Both the position numbers and the translations under genes were made by a program. 16,933 bases of DNA from assembly GCA_039024315.1 (NCBI GenBank), contig JBCCQN010000180.1, forward strand, positions 1-16,933. The letters are read 5' to 3'. The DNA comes from JBCAWW01 sp039024315. Its GTDB lineage: Bacteria; Bacteroidota; Bacteroidia; J057. Shown here piece by piece: positions 6,346 to 13,776 of the stretch. Below the pieces are notes generated by a model that was given only the letters and a program-made list of their open reading frames with translations, did not search any database and was not told the origin of the DNA. Position 1 is the first letter of the stretch. Each line of letters begins with the position of its first letter.

Positions 6346-6389
6346 AAATTGGTGAACCAATCTGATACACCAAATTAGTGAACCAGTTT
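6346..6389. promoter_or_regulatory. Two tandem FadR/GntR-type operators upstream of susC
   Basis: Site 1 (6346-6363) is AAATTGGT-GA-ACCAATCT, with perfect TTGGT/ACCAA half-sites. Site 2 (6372-6389) is AAATTAGT-GA-ACCAGTTT, a weaker version. The surrounding 23-nt units (6346-6368 and 6372-6394) match at 19 of 23 positions and repeat with a 26-bp period. TTGGT-N2-ACCAA closely resembles known sites of FadR-subfamily GntR regulators such as UxuR/ExuR. A regulator of that subfamily is encoded at 11797-12501, so an operator for it is a reasonable inference. The sites lie 267-310 nt upstream of the susC start. Confidence 0.65.
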
Positions 6390-6551
6390 CATACTTATTT
6401 GACTACTACAAAAGCTTACTATTATGAAATTCGATTCTCCCCCAGATGGGTATAGATTCAGTCTTACCTAATCTGCCATATTGCGCCTACTTAGCCGGCA
6501 GCAATATTGATGCATTCTAGCATTTTCCAGACAAAGTGATTTGCCCACATT

Positions 6552-6580
6552 CTTTCTCTCCTTAGCCGAAGAGAGAAGGG
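6552..6580 (+). promoter_or_regulatory. Possible leader hairpin of susC
   Basis: TTCTCTC (6554-6560) pairs with GAGAGAA (6571-6577) across a short loop, about 75 nt upstream of the susC start. If the promoter is near the tandem operators, this stem would lie in the mRNA leader. There is no T-run, so a terminator is unlikely. Role unknown. Confidence 0.3.
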
Positions 6581-6655
6581 ATTTCTATGCGCAAATGTCT
6601 CGCTACCAGAGCAATAATTGACCCATAAACTTTATACTAACTAAATCATAATTCA

Positions 6656-9600
6656 ATGAGACTAACATTGACATTGTTTTCAATGCTGTTGCTGACAGTT
6701 TCCGGATTTGCGCAAAGCGCTACGATACTGAGAGGGACTGTAAGCAATGCTGAAAACAGCAAACTCGTTGGGGTACAGGTCATAGTGGCCCAAACCACCA
6801 GGGGTACATTAACCGATGCAGACGGTAATTTCCAAATTGAGGTGAATGAAGGAGAGGAACTCCGATTCTCCTATTTAGGTTATGAGATGCAAACCATTAC
6901 CTACTCCGGCCAGACTAATTTGAATGTCGTTTTAGTAGAAGATATCACCTCTCTAGACGAAGTCGTCGTGGTAGGATATGGTACTCGTAAAAAATCCCAC
7001 AACACTGGCGCGATAGCTCAAGTAAATGGGGGAGATGTAGCGGCCATTCAAGCCAATCGTGTCGATGATGCCTTGGCGGGTAAGCTTGCAGGGGTATTGA
7101 TTCAGAACCAAGACGGAGAACCAGGAGCGGACCCCAAAATTCAGATTAGAGCGGCTTCTTCGATTTCAGGTGCCTCTAATCCTCTGATCGTGGTAGATGG
7201 GTTTCCTATTTCCGGAAGTTTGGCGACGATCAATCCCAATGACATTCAAAGTATTGAGGTATTGAAAGATGCTGCTTCTGCAGCGATTTATGGTTCTCGA
7301 GGGGCGAATGGGGTAATACTCGTTACGACCAAGAAAGGTACACCGGGCAAAGCAAGCCTAAGTTATAATGCATATGTAAGTAGCTCTAGTAAGTATGTAC
7401 GCGACAACATCAACCCTACTGCTTCGGAGTGGGCTACTACCATTGAAAACGGCATCGCAGATGGAACATTTGATGTTTCAGAAATGGATCCGGAGCTTCT
7501 AAACTACAGGCTAAACGCTTTTAAAAACTCTCCTGATGTAGTGGCCGTTGAAGATTGGCTCTTCCGCACGGGCTATAGCACCAATCATGATTTGAGCATT
7601 AGCGGTGGTACAGAAGATGTCAGTTATTATGCGTCTTTAGGGTATCTCAACACTCAAGGGGTGGTGATCACACAAGGGTTTGAAAGATATAATGCGCGGG
7701 TCAATATAGACGCCAAGCTAGGCGAGCGTATTAAAGCAGGGATCAACGTCAATGGTTTCATGGGAGATAGAGATATCGTTGCTCATGACATGCGCGATCT
7801 TTTGAGAGCTTATAGTGTCCACCCTATTTATCATACAGAAGCCTCAATTGCTTTTGTGCAACAACTAGATCAGCAGGCTCAAGCATTAGGGCTAGCCTCT
7901 TTTGACTCTGGCTTTAGAGGGGGAGACGATGCCCCTTGGAATAGCAGTATCTATACCCTAGAACCGGGAATGACGGCTGAAGACTGGCATTATGGTAGAA
8001 GTGGTAATGGGATTGGCGGATCGGGAGATGCGGGTCCAGCTACTAAACTAGACAATGCAGATAGATGGCAGAAAACGCTTTTTGGTAATGTGAGTTCATA
8101 TCTCCAATTCAACATCATCGACGGTTTGAATTTACGCACCGTGTTGGGGGGCGATATGAGTGATACCCGCGATTTTTATTCGCAAACTTTGGAAGCCGAT
8201 TCTAGAGCACGCACCACACAGACTGACTTAGATCGCGTAAACGTAAAACGCTCTTCGGTACTCAGCGAGACTACCTTGAATTATGCCAAAACGTTAGGTA
8301 AGCATGATGTTTCTGCCGTGGCAGGGATTGAATTCCAGAACTTTTACATTACAGGTCTCACCCTGCGGGGTACCAATCTTCCTTTTGGGCAGCCGCTTAA
8401 CTACGGCCTCCTAGATCCTGCAGATATTAGCATTTCCGAAAGAGACGAAACCATCGCTCGTCAAAGTATTTTTGGACGGGTAAACTATGCTTTTGATAAT
8501 CGTTATTTGGCTTCGGTATCTGTGAGAAGAGATGGTGATTCTCGTTTTGGGGCCAACAATCGTTTTGAGACTTTCCCAGCCTTTTCTGTAGGGTGGAATA
8601 TGCACAATGAAAACTGGTATAATTCACGGTTTTTGACGGACGTCAAGCTCAGAGCCAGCTATGGTTCTTTGGGAACTACCGCTTTCTTAGGAGCTTACAA
8701 TGCTTTGAGTCTGCTCAATCCCCAAGCGGCGGTACTGGGCAATGCATTTCTCATCCCCTCTGATATTGCCAATCCAGACTTGACTTGGCAAACCAATACC
8801 GAAACTAATATCGGCCTTAACCTAGGATTCTTAGGCAATCGCTTCACCATTGGTGTAGACTACTATACTTCAAATGTTGAAGACATTCTAATCAACCAAA
8901 GTGTTTCGGAAGTATTAGGAACGACTTCTATCGCCCTTAACTCTGGTGATGTAAAAAGTTCAGGGCTTGAATTTGAGCTAGGAGCGGCTATCATCAATAA
9001 TGGAGACTTTAGCTGGACCATGAGTGGTAACCTTTCTACCGTTAACTCCGAAATCACAGATCTAGGAAATCTAGAGGAACTCCCACGTACCATCTATGGT
9101 CAAAGTGGTAGAGGACCTGTCTTTAGAAACTATGTAGGTGGTGAAATTGGCGAAATGTGGGGTCTTGAGACCACTGGACCAGTGGAGATGGTTTACGTGG
9201 CTGACCCAACCAGAAACAATGGCATCAATAGTGGAGAAAGCTATGTAGTGGACCAAAACGGTGACGGCCTAATTGATAGAACTCGTACCGTTGAGGAAGG
9301 GGGAGACTTGGTCAAAATTGGTCAAAACACACCTGACTTCTATTGGGGCTTAAATAGCCAGATGAGATACGGAGATTTTGATCTATCCTTCCAGCTCCAA
9401 GGAGCTCAAGGAGGCGAGATATACAATATTGATCCTCTCTATTACAACTCCCAATGGGGTGGCAGATTGCGCTCTAGCTTTGATACAGAAGGAAACGGTA
9501 TTGCAGACCATAATGGCTTGCATTATGAGCGTAACCGTAACCAAACAGACGCCATGATACAAGACGCCTCCTATATGGCCCTGAGAAACCTAACCATCGG

Positions 9601-9820
9601 CTATAATCTTGTCAATAAGCTAGGCTTAAGATCAGCGAGAATCTACCTTGCTTCTACAAACCTATTGTACATCATGGGTAGCGACTACACTTCTTTCAAC
9701 CCTGAAGGGGTAGAAATCACCAATAGCGGCTACTTAGGTCCAACCACTTATGGAGTACAAGTAGGTGCCAGTCCAGTAGTAAGAAGCTTTACGCTTGGGG
9801 TAAATGTCAATTTCAACTAA
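6656..9820 (+). CDS. SusC/RagA-family TonB-dependent outer-membrane transporter
   Basis: A 1054-residue outer-membrane protein. A signal peptide covers about 1-19 (LTLFSMLLLTVSGFAQ). A carboxypeptidase-regulatory-like domain spans about 24-98 (ILRGTVSNAENSKLVGVQV to LNVVLVED). The SusC linker DEVVVVGYGT is at 101-110. The plug domain is at about 115-228 (DALAGKLAGV, IRAASSISGASNPLIVVDGF, NDIQSIEVLKDAASAAIYG, RGANGVILVTTKKG), and the remainder is the beta barrel, ending NVNFN. There is no STN domain, so anti-sigma signalling through it is not expected. With its SusD partner it should import an oligomeric or otherwise bulky nutrient using TonB energy. No glycan-degrading enzyme lies nearby, so the substrate cannot be inferred. 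The start fits the signal peptide. The next gene begins 7 nt after the stop. Confidence 0.97.
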   Translation: MRLTLTLFSMLLLTVSGFAQSATILRGTVSNAENSKLVGVQVIVAQTTRGTLTDADGNFQIEVNEGEELRFSYLGYEMQTITYSGQTNLNVVLVEDITSLDEVVVVGYGTRKKSHNTGAIAQVNGGDVAAIQANRVDDALAGKLAGVLIQNQDGEPGADPKIQIRAASSISGASNPLIVVDGFPISGSLATINPNDIQSIEVLKDAASAAIYGSRGANGVILVTTKKGTPGKASLSYNAYVSSSSKYVRDNINPTASEWATTIENGIADGTFDVSEMDPELLNYRLNAFKNSPDVVAVEDWLFRTGYSTNHDLSISGGTEDVSYYASLGYLNTQGVVITQGFERYNARVNIDAKLGERIKAGINVNGFMGDRDIVAHDMRDLLRAYSVHPIYHTEASIAFVQQLDQQAQALGLASFDSGFRGGDDAPWNSSIYTLEPGMTAEDWHYGRSGNGIGGSGDAGPATKLDNADRWQKTLFGNVSSYLQFNIIDGLNLRTVLGGDMSDTRDFYSQTLEADSRARTTQTDLDRVNVKRSSVLSETTLNYAKTLGKHDVSAVAGIEFQNFYITGLTLRGTNLPFGQPLNYGLLDPADISISERDETIARQSIFGRVNYAFDNRYLASVSVRRDGDSRFGANNRFETFPAFSVGWNMHNENWYNSRFLTDVKLRASYGSLGTTAFLGAYNALSLLNPQAAVLGNAFLIPSDIANPDLTWQTNTETNIGLNLGFLGNRFTIGVDYYTSNVEDILINQSVSEVLGTTSIALNSGDVKSSGLEFELGAAIINNGDFSWTMSGNLSTVNSEITDLGNLEELPRTIYGQSGRGPVFRNYVGGEIGEMWGLETTGPVEMVYVADPTRNNGINSGESYVVDQNGDGLIDRTRTVEEGGDLVKIGQNTPDFYWGLNSQMRYGDFDLSFQLQGAQGGEIYNIDPLYYNSQWGGRLRSSFDTEGNGIADHNGLHYERNRNQTDAMIQDASYMALRNLTIGYNLVNKLGLRSARIYLASTNLLYIMGSDYTSFNPEGVEITNSGYLGPTTYGVQVGASPVVRSFTLGVNVNFN

Positions 9821-9827
9821 CAAAACA

Positions 9828-11144
9828 ATGAAATCACTATATATAGTATTGGCCACCATGCTGTTTATGTTCGTAACAGCCTGTGAGCCCTTGGAACAAT
9901 TTCCACCCAATATTGCGAGCTCAAACTCCCTGACCGACTATGAAGGAGTATTAAATGCTGCCTATTTCTATCAACATGCCTCAGTAACGCCAATGGCGGT
10001 AATGGGAGACTTTAGATCAGACAATGCCTTTATGTTTGAGGCTCCCTACACTGAATTTGATGAGTTTGGTCCCAACTTAATAGACATGGAAGACCAATTT
10101 TTCAGTCCCTTTTATTCAGGCCTCTACAAGTCCATCTTAAGTGCCAACAATGTGATTGAAAACTCTGAGGATCCTACAGAAGTTGGTGAAGCCAAATTTT
10201 TGAGAGCACTTTCTTACTTCAAGCTAGTAAGAGTGTTTGGAGATGTACCAGTAAACCTTAATGCCACTCCGAGTGTCACGGATCAGTCAATTTTGGCCAG
10301 GCAGCCTGCGGCGAACGTTTACAACAATGTAATCATCCCTGACTTAGAGGATGCTATTCAGGCCTTAGGCGTGGAAAGTGTAAATGGCAGAGCCACCAGC
10401 TTAGCGGCTCAAGGGATGTTAGGCAAAATATACGTGCAATTGGGAGACTTTGGCAGTGCAGAATCTCCGCTAGCAGCAGTGGTAAACGGCGCAGAAGGGG
10501 CAGGCATTAGTTTGCAAGAAAATTTTGCCGATATCTTTGGCGAGGCTAATGACTTAAACTCTGAAATCCTTTTTGCTACGCAAATCTCAAGCTCTGTAGT
10601 AGATGAATACGGCTTCTCGGAGTTTTGGTCATGGTCAGGAGGACTAGATACGAAGTCTCTGAATCCACTAGAGCAGGACTTGGTCGATGCCTTCGATGCT
10701 AATCCCGGCGATTTAAGAGCGGCTGTAACCATTGACACGGCTACCATGTCTTCGCCTAAATTTCCTCAAACGGGAGGTCCGGATCACGACTGGATTGAAT
10801 TGAGACTCGCTGATGTCATCCTTCTATATGCAGAGACGCTAAATGAGAATGGCTCTTCGGCAGAGGCGGTACTTGATCTACTAGATCCAATCCGCACCAG
10901 AGCTGGATTAGATCCACTAGATCACACTGTATTGAGTACGCAAGCCTTGGTAAGACAGGCGATCCAGGACGAAAGAAGATTAGAGCTTGCTTTCGAAGGA
11001 CAACGCTGGTTTGACCTGGTCCGCACGGGTACGGTTAATGAAGAAATGGGCGAAACGGTAGATAGCAATTATCACTTATTCCCAATTCCGGTATCAGAAG
11101 TGCTTGCCAGCTTTGGCGTGATTACCCAAAATGAAGGGTATTAA
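9828..11144 (+). CDS. SusD/RagB-family nutrient-binding outer-membrane lipoprotein
   Basis: A 438-residue surface lipoprotein. I start it at the ATG at 9828, 7 nt after the susC stop. An in-frame ATG at 9804 would overlap susC and place eight extra residues before a clean lipoprotein signal. The signal is MKSLYIVLATMLFMFVTAC, with the lipobox VTAC and lipidated C19. RALSYFKLVRVFGDVPV at 126-142 is the hallmark SusD segment. The C-terminal region has ELRLADVILLYAETLNENG and DERRLELAFEGQRWFDLVR, both diagnostic. SusD proteins cap the SusC barrel and capture ligand. At 438 residues it is shorter than the usual 500-550, so surface loops are probably reduced. It is co-transcribed with susC. Confidence 0.96.
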   Translation: MKSLYIVLATMLFMFVTACEPLEQFPPNIASSNSLTDYEGVLNAAYFYQHASVTPMAVMGDFRSDNAFMFEAPYTEFDEFGPNLIDMEDQFFSPFYSGLYKSILSANNVIENSEDPTEVGEAKFLRALSYFKLVRVFGDVPVNLNATPSVTDQSILARQPAANVYNNVIIPDLEDAIQALGVESVNGRATSLAAQGMLGKIYVQLGDFGSAESPLAAVVNGAEGAGISLQENFADIFGEANDLNSEILFATQISSSVVDEYGFSEFWSWSGGLDTKSLNPLEQDLVDAFDANPGDLRAAVTIDTATMSSPKFPQTGGPDHDWIELRLADVILLYAETLNENGSSAEAVLDLLDPIRTRAGLDPLDHTVLSTQALVRQAIQDERRLELAFEGQRWFDLVRTGTVNEEMGETVDSNYHLFPIPVSEVLASFGVITQNEGY

Positions 11145-11309
11145 TCTCACCGACTGCTGGCGTAGCATTTTAAGTACTGAGTAGTAAGTAAATCCGTACA
11201 GAGAAAAGCGGTCTTAGGGAACCGTATAGACCTATTTTCCTAGGTCTTAATACTAAATACTATTTTCTAGGTACTTAATGCGTTTTGAGGCTGGTCTTTT
11301 CCGAATAAG

Positions 11310-11324
11310 CGTTCCGCGCAGCGG
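11310..11324 (+). repeat. Orphan palindromic-family unit downstream of susD
   Basis: CGTTCCGCGCAGCGG. The enclosing bases 11303-11325 are identical over 23 nt to 5333-5355. A clear left partner is missing. CTGCTGGCGTAGCAT at 11154-11168 may be a decayed one, because the inverted octamers at 11170-11177 and 11271-11278 lie between the two. Confidence 0.7.
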
Positions 11325-11396
11325 TAGCCCCAAAAAAGACTCAGCCAACTATTGAAAGTATATGAATTAGCTTTATAGTCATTTTTTGACCCTTGG

Positions 11397-11415
11397 GGGA
11401 GGCCTTTGGCCTCCC
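11397..11415. repeat. Strong hairpin GGGAGGCC-TTT-GGCCTCCC
   Basis: Perfect 8-bp G/C-rich arms around a 3-nt loop. There is no downstream T-run on either strand, so it is not a classical terminator, although it could slow transcription past the susCD unit or protect the 3' end of its mRNA. Confidence 0.5.
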
Positions 11416-11510
11416 AACCAAGTCTCCTCGACAGAACTAATTCATCGGCTGCTTCAATAGCTACACACAAAGCAGCTGGTCCTTTCTGGCTGATATCCAA
11501 TTACCCAAGC

Positions 11511-11654
11511 ATGCTAAAGAGACTATACCAATTCCTCCTAGGAATCGGACCCGGCATATTTGCCATCGGTTATACTATAGGCACCAGCTGCACCCACTTT
11601 TACCTATACTTAAATGACTTTCAGATCAGGCTAGCATATTATCACTTTGGCTAA
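11511..11654 (+). pseudogene. Truncated 5' remnant resembling an Nramp-type transporter
   Basis: From the ATG at 11511 the frame begins MLKRLYQFLLGIGPGIFAIG and continues YTIGT. This closely resembles the start of Bacteroidota Nramp-family (divalent-metal-type) transporters, which continue with a GSVT-like motif. Here similarity stops abruptly after GT (about 11585). The frame then gives unrelated residues (SCTHFYLYLN) and ends at 11654. The other 10-11 membrane helices of a real transporter are absent. The likely story is deletion of most of a gene that once sat between susD and the regulator. The resemblance rests on about 24 residues recognised from memory, so a chance signal-like peptide is the main alternative. 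Confidence 0.45.
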
Positions 11655-11796
11655 ATGTAGGGGATATATGCATGTTTTTTGTAATTTCCCTTTATCATAT
11701 GGATCATTCAGATCATGCTGGATTCACATTTCTTTCTATGCAAGGGGGGGAAGCATAAGACCAAACATGATTCTTATTAAAAGCATTTTTTGACTT

Positions 11797-12501
11797 ATGA
11801 AACTGGAAATCCTCGTACAAAAAGAAAACCAAGCTATTCAGAATGAAATCATTGCCAAGATCAAGGAACTAATCAATTATAAGAATTTAGAGCCCGGGGA
11901 TAGATTGCCGCCAGAGAGAGCCATGGCAGATAAATTTGGGGTGAGCCGTCGGAATCTGAGCAAAGCAATCCAAAAATTAGAATTTTATGGACTTTTAGAA
12001 TCAAGGCCGCAAAGTGGGACCTTCATCGCCAATCTAGGTAGGCTCGCGATGAATGGCATATTGGATAACCTCCAAGAGCTAAAAGAACCAGACTTTAAGT
12101 CTTTGATCGAAACAAGGATTGCCTTAGAGTTGGCAATCGTACAATATGCGGCCCAAAGGAGATCTTCTTCAGACCTAGAAAAAATTAAAGCCGCTTTACA
12201 TGCCTTTTCCGCAAAATTACTAGCGGGAAATGGCTATCTAGAAGAGGATATCATGTTTCATCTTGAGATCGCAAAAGCTAGCCACAATGGTGCTCTAAAT
12301 ACCCTCATCCACCTCATTGCGCCTGAGATTATCAATACCTATGATCAGGGCAAGGTATGCGAAGGCGATGAAGCCTTATCCGAAATCAAAAAGCACGAAG
12401 ATATTTACAAGGCTATTGAGGCAGGTGACCCTCAAATGGCTAAAGAAAAGATGGAGATTCATTTTGTCCGTCTGAGAGAATACCTCAAAGAGCTCGAATA
12501 A
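11797..12501 (+). CDS. FadR-subfamily GntR transcriptional regulator (FCD domain)
   Basis: A 234-residue regulator. The winged helix-turn-helix is at about 13-80 (LEPGDRLPPERAMADKFGVS at 31-50, then RRNLSKAIQKLEFYGLLESR and SGTFI). The FCD ligand-binding domain spans about 100-230. The usual metal-site residues are present: D151 and H155 (EEDIMFHLEIA), H200 (KKHEDIY) and H222 (MEIHF). Such proteins typically sense small organic acids or sugar acids bound next to the metal and repress transport or catabolic genes. Two dyads of the right type lie upstream of susC, making the susCD pair its probable target. A FadR-type regulator near a SusCD pair suggests a sugar-acid or organic-acid ligand, but that is inference. 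Confidence 0.93.
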   Translation: MKLEILVQKENQAIQNEIIAKIKELINYKNLEPGDRLPPERAMADKFGVSRRNLSKAIQKLEFYGLLESRPQSGTFIANLGRLAMNGILDNLQELKEPDFKSLIETRIALELAIVQYAAQRRSSSDLEKIKAALHAFSAKLLAGNGYLEEDIMFHLEIAKASHNGALNTLIHLIAPEIINTYDQGKVCEGDEALSEIKKHEDIYKAIEAGDPQMAKEKMEIHFVRLREYLKELE

Positions 12502-12565
12502 CTTCAGTCTTTACCTAAAAATATGGCTGGGTGGCTGGGTCATTTGAGCGAGCGTTTTTGTTTGA

Positions 12566-12663
12566 CTGCTGCGCAGAACGCCTAGCTTGGGTAGGGCAGC
12601 ATACATGTTTAGTTTAGTGCGGCATACATACCGCGCCTACAGACTGATCGTTCCGTGAAGCGG
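12566..12663. repeat. REPIN-like inverted pair 4 (98 bp)
   Basis: The left unit is CTGCTGCGCAGAACG (12566-12580) and the right unit CGTTCCGTGAAGCGG (12649-12663). Interior stretches also face each other (GTAGG against CCTAC). It sits between the convergent 3' ends of the GntR and HxlR genes and may act as a bidirectional end structure. Confidence 0.8.
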
Positions 12664-12713
12664 TAAAAAACCAAAAGACAAGCCATCTCTAGAGCGATCC
12701 AGCTAAGCTTCTA

Positions 12714-13049
12714 TTAGCGCCCAAATATCTTCTTGCGGTGATTTTTGCCCCACTTTTGGATCGCCAACATCACGGGTCTTAGTTCGGCTCCATATTCTGT
12801 AAGGCTGTACTCCACCCTAATTGGCACTTCGGGAAAGACCTTCCTTGTTACCAAGTCATTCACTTCCAAATCCTTGAGGGCATTAGAGAGGGCTCGTGGG
12901 GAGATCCCCTTGAGGTCGCTTTGCAGCTCACTAAAGCGTTTGGTACTGCTACATAAGCTGAAGAGAATGGGGAATTTCCACTTACCGCCAATTATATCTA
13001 GGGCATCCATGACGGATTGAATTTCGATGTATTCCTCCGATTTCTCCAT
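12714..13049 (-). CDS. HxlR-family winged-helix regulator
   Basis: A 111-residue MarR-like regulator of the HxlR family. The core MDALDIIGGKWKFPILFSL at 14-32 is followed by RFSELQSDLKGISPRALSNA (the recognition-helix region), LKDLEVNDLVTRKV, PIRVEYSLTEYG (the wing) and a C-terminal dimer helix. The length is normal. The redox-active cysteine that YodB/HypR-type members carry before the ALDxIGGKW motif is missing (the region reads EYIEIQSVMDAL); the only cysteine is C33. It therefore probably does not sense electrophiles in the YodB manner. It is divergent from the DUF5519 gene with a 78-bp gap, and HxlR members often regulate their divergent neighbour. Confidence 0.92.
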   Translation of the reverse strand: MEKSEEYIEIQSVMDALDIIGGKWKFPILFSLCSSTKRFSELQSDLKGISPRALSNALKDLEVNDLVTRKVFPEVPIRVEYSLTEYGAELRPVMLAIQKWGKNHRKKIFGR

Positions 13050-13050
13050 G

Positions 13051-13068
13051 CTATACTTTTTTATAGTA
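13051..13068. promoter_or_regulatory. Candidate HxlR operator
   Basis: CTATA-CTTTTT-TATAG (13051-13066), with TACT-N7-AGTA embedded at 13054-13068, lies directly before the HxlR start. Inverted TACT/AGTA sites resemble those reported for YodB-like HxlR regulators. A second imperfect dyad, TGTAT-N8-ATACA, lies at 13097-13114, nearer the divergent gene. Both are A/T-rich, so chance symmetry is possible. Confidence 0.4.
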
Positions 13069-13127
13069 ACTCTACTTTCTGCAATTAGTGCACAATGTAT
13101 AGCAAAGATACATAAACTTGTAACTGA

Positions 13128-13739
13128 ATGTCAGAAGGATCAATCCCCTATCATATGCGCCCCAACAAATTTGTGCTAATATTCACAGGATTATTGATTG
13201 CTTCTTTTGCCATTGCGTTTAGCCTTTACCCCTATTCAAGTATCATAAATATGAACCAGCAGATCAAGCTTGAGGAGCTACCCGATAGAGAAGGAGAGCG
13301 ACCTCTCACTACCCATACCAATCCACATACCCAACTCAATCAGCAGCCAGAAAACAGATCCCATATTAGGCGCTTGGAAGATTGGGCCTTCACCCTAGCT
13401 CATATTGAACGCAAGCCCAGTGGGGTTTCGGTACCGGGTGCTATCGCCATGTGTATGGAAGATGGACATACTTGCGAAAGCTGTAATGCTTTTATGATCG
13501 GGACGGAGTTTGCCCATTTTCATCCACACCCTGACTATAGTATGCACCTAGGACTACCAAAAGAGGACGCCCAAATTGTCATCGACAAGGGTTGGGGCGA
13601 ATGGCATCCCCTAATTGCTAGAGGCTTCTTGCCGCCCAATATCATCATGCTGTATGCCCCAAGAAATGAAACTGAATTTGAGGCGGCAAAGGCGATCCTA
13701 AAGCAGTCTTATGCTTTTGCCAAAGGAGAATTAAAGTAA
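13128..13739 (+). CDS. Membrane-anchored DUF5519/luciferase-domain protein
   Basis: A 203-residue protein. One N-terminal transmembrane helix spans about 14-36 (FVLIFTGLLIASFAIAFSLY), followed by a polar linker (about 45-80). The C-terminal domain matches the small 'luciferase domain' (DUF5519) family: EFAHFHPHPDYSMHLGLP at 127-144, VIDKGWGEWHPLIARGFLPP at 151-170, MLYAPRNETE and a final AKAILKQSYAFA helix. The clustered histidines (H130, H132, H134, H140, H160) suggest a metal or active site. No catalytic role is established for the bacterial family and the name does not imply light emission. An extra C109-x6-C116-x2-C119 group precedes the histidines. It is divergent from the HxlR gene, which may regulate it. 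The start at 13128 is preferred; M10 is possible. Confidence 0.8.
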   Translation: MSEGSIPYHMRPNKFVLIFTGLLIASFAIAFSLYPYSSIINMNQQIKLEELPDREGERPLTTHTNPHTQLNQQPENRSHIRRLEDWAFTLAHIERKPSGVSVPGAIAMCMEDGHTCESCNAFMIGTEFAHFHPHPDYSMHLGLPKEDAQIVIDKGWGEWHPLIARGFLPPNIIMLYAPRNETEFEAAKAILKQSYAFAKGELK

Positions 13740-13776
13740 TGAGCGCCTATATTGAGGCTAGGACTTTATGGGTTTG

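Larger units (their letters stand above)
5874..6655. other. 782-bp intergenic region between divergent genes
   Basis: No protein gene is visible. The region must hold the promoters of the Cys-rich gene (minus) and of susC (plus). It contains a 23-bp dyad (5962-5984), a weak stem TTTTGG...CCAAAA (6045-6063), a REPIN-like pair (6181-6285), two tandem GntR-type dyads (6346-6389) and a leader hairpin (6552-6580). I could not place a convincing Bacteroidota -7 TAnnTTTG box with confidence. Confidence 0.7.
11145..11796. other. 652-bp region between susD and the GntR regulator
   Basis: There is no intact gene. The region contains an inverted octamer TTAAGTAC (11170-11177) / GTACTTAA (11271-11278), an orphan palindromic-family unit (11310-11324), a strong hairpin (11397-11415), the Nramp-like stub (11511-11654) and a run of seven G (11744-11750) flanked by TATGC/GCATA shortly before the regulator. 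Longer open frames on both strands here look like non-coding translation. Confidence 0.65.

Noticed and set aside
4621..6655. tRNA, rRNA or riboswitch in the gene-poor regions
   Set aside because: No cloverleaf, TTCRA arm, rRNA segment or known riboswitch core could be recognised on either strand.
8411..9256. Minus-strand open frames inside susC
   Set aside because: They are shadow frames of a clearly coding, domain-rich plus-strand gene.
11267..11500. 77-residue minus-strand open frame
   Set aside because: It runs through the orphan palindromic unit and the 11397-11415 hairpin; no domain is recognisable and the composition looks non-coding.
11406..11510. N-terminal part of the longer frame that ends at 11654
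   Set aside because: The 35 residues before the ATG at 11511 show no family resemblance. The recognisable Nramp-like start begins at 11511, so the upstream part was left out of the pseudogene call.
11744..11750. G7 tract as a phase-variation switch for the GntR gene
   Set aside because: Seven G is short and lies about 46 nt before the start, outside the coding frame. Slippage effects on promoter spacing are conceivable, but no promoter could be placed around it.
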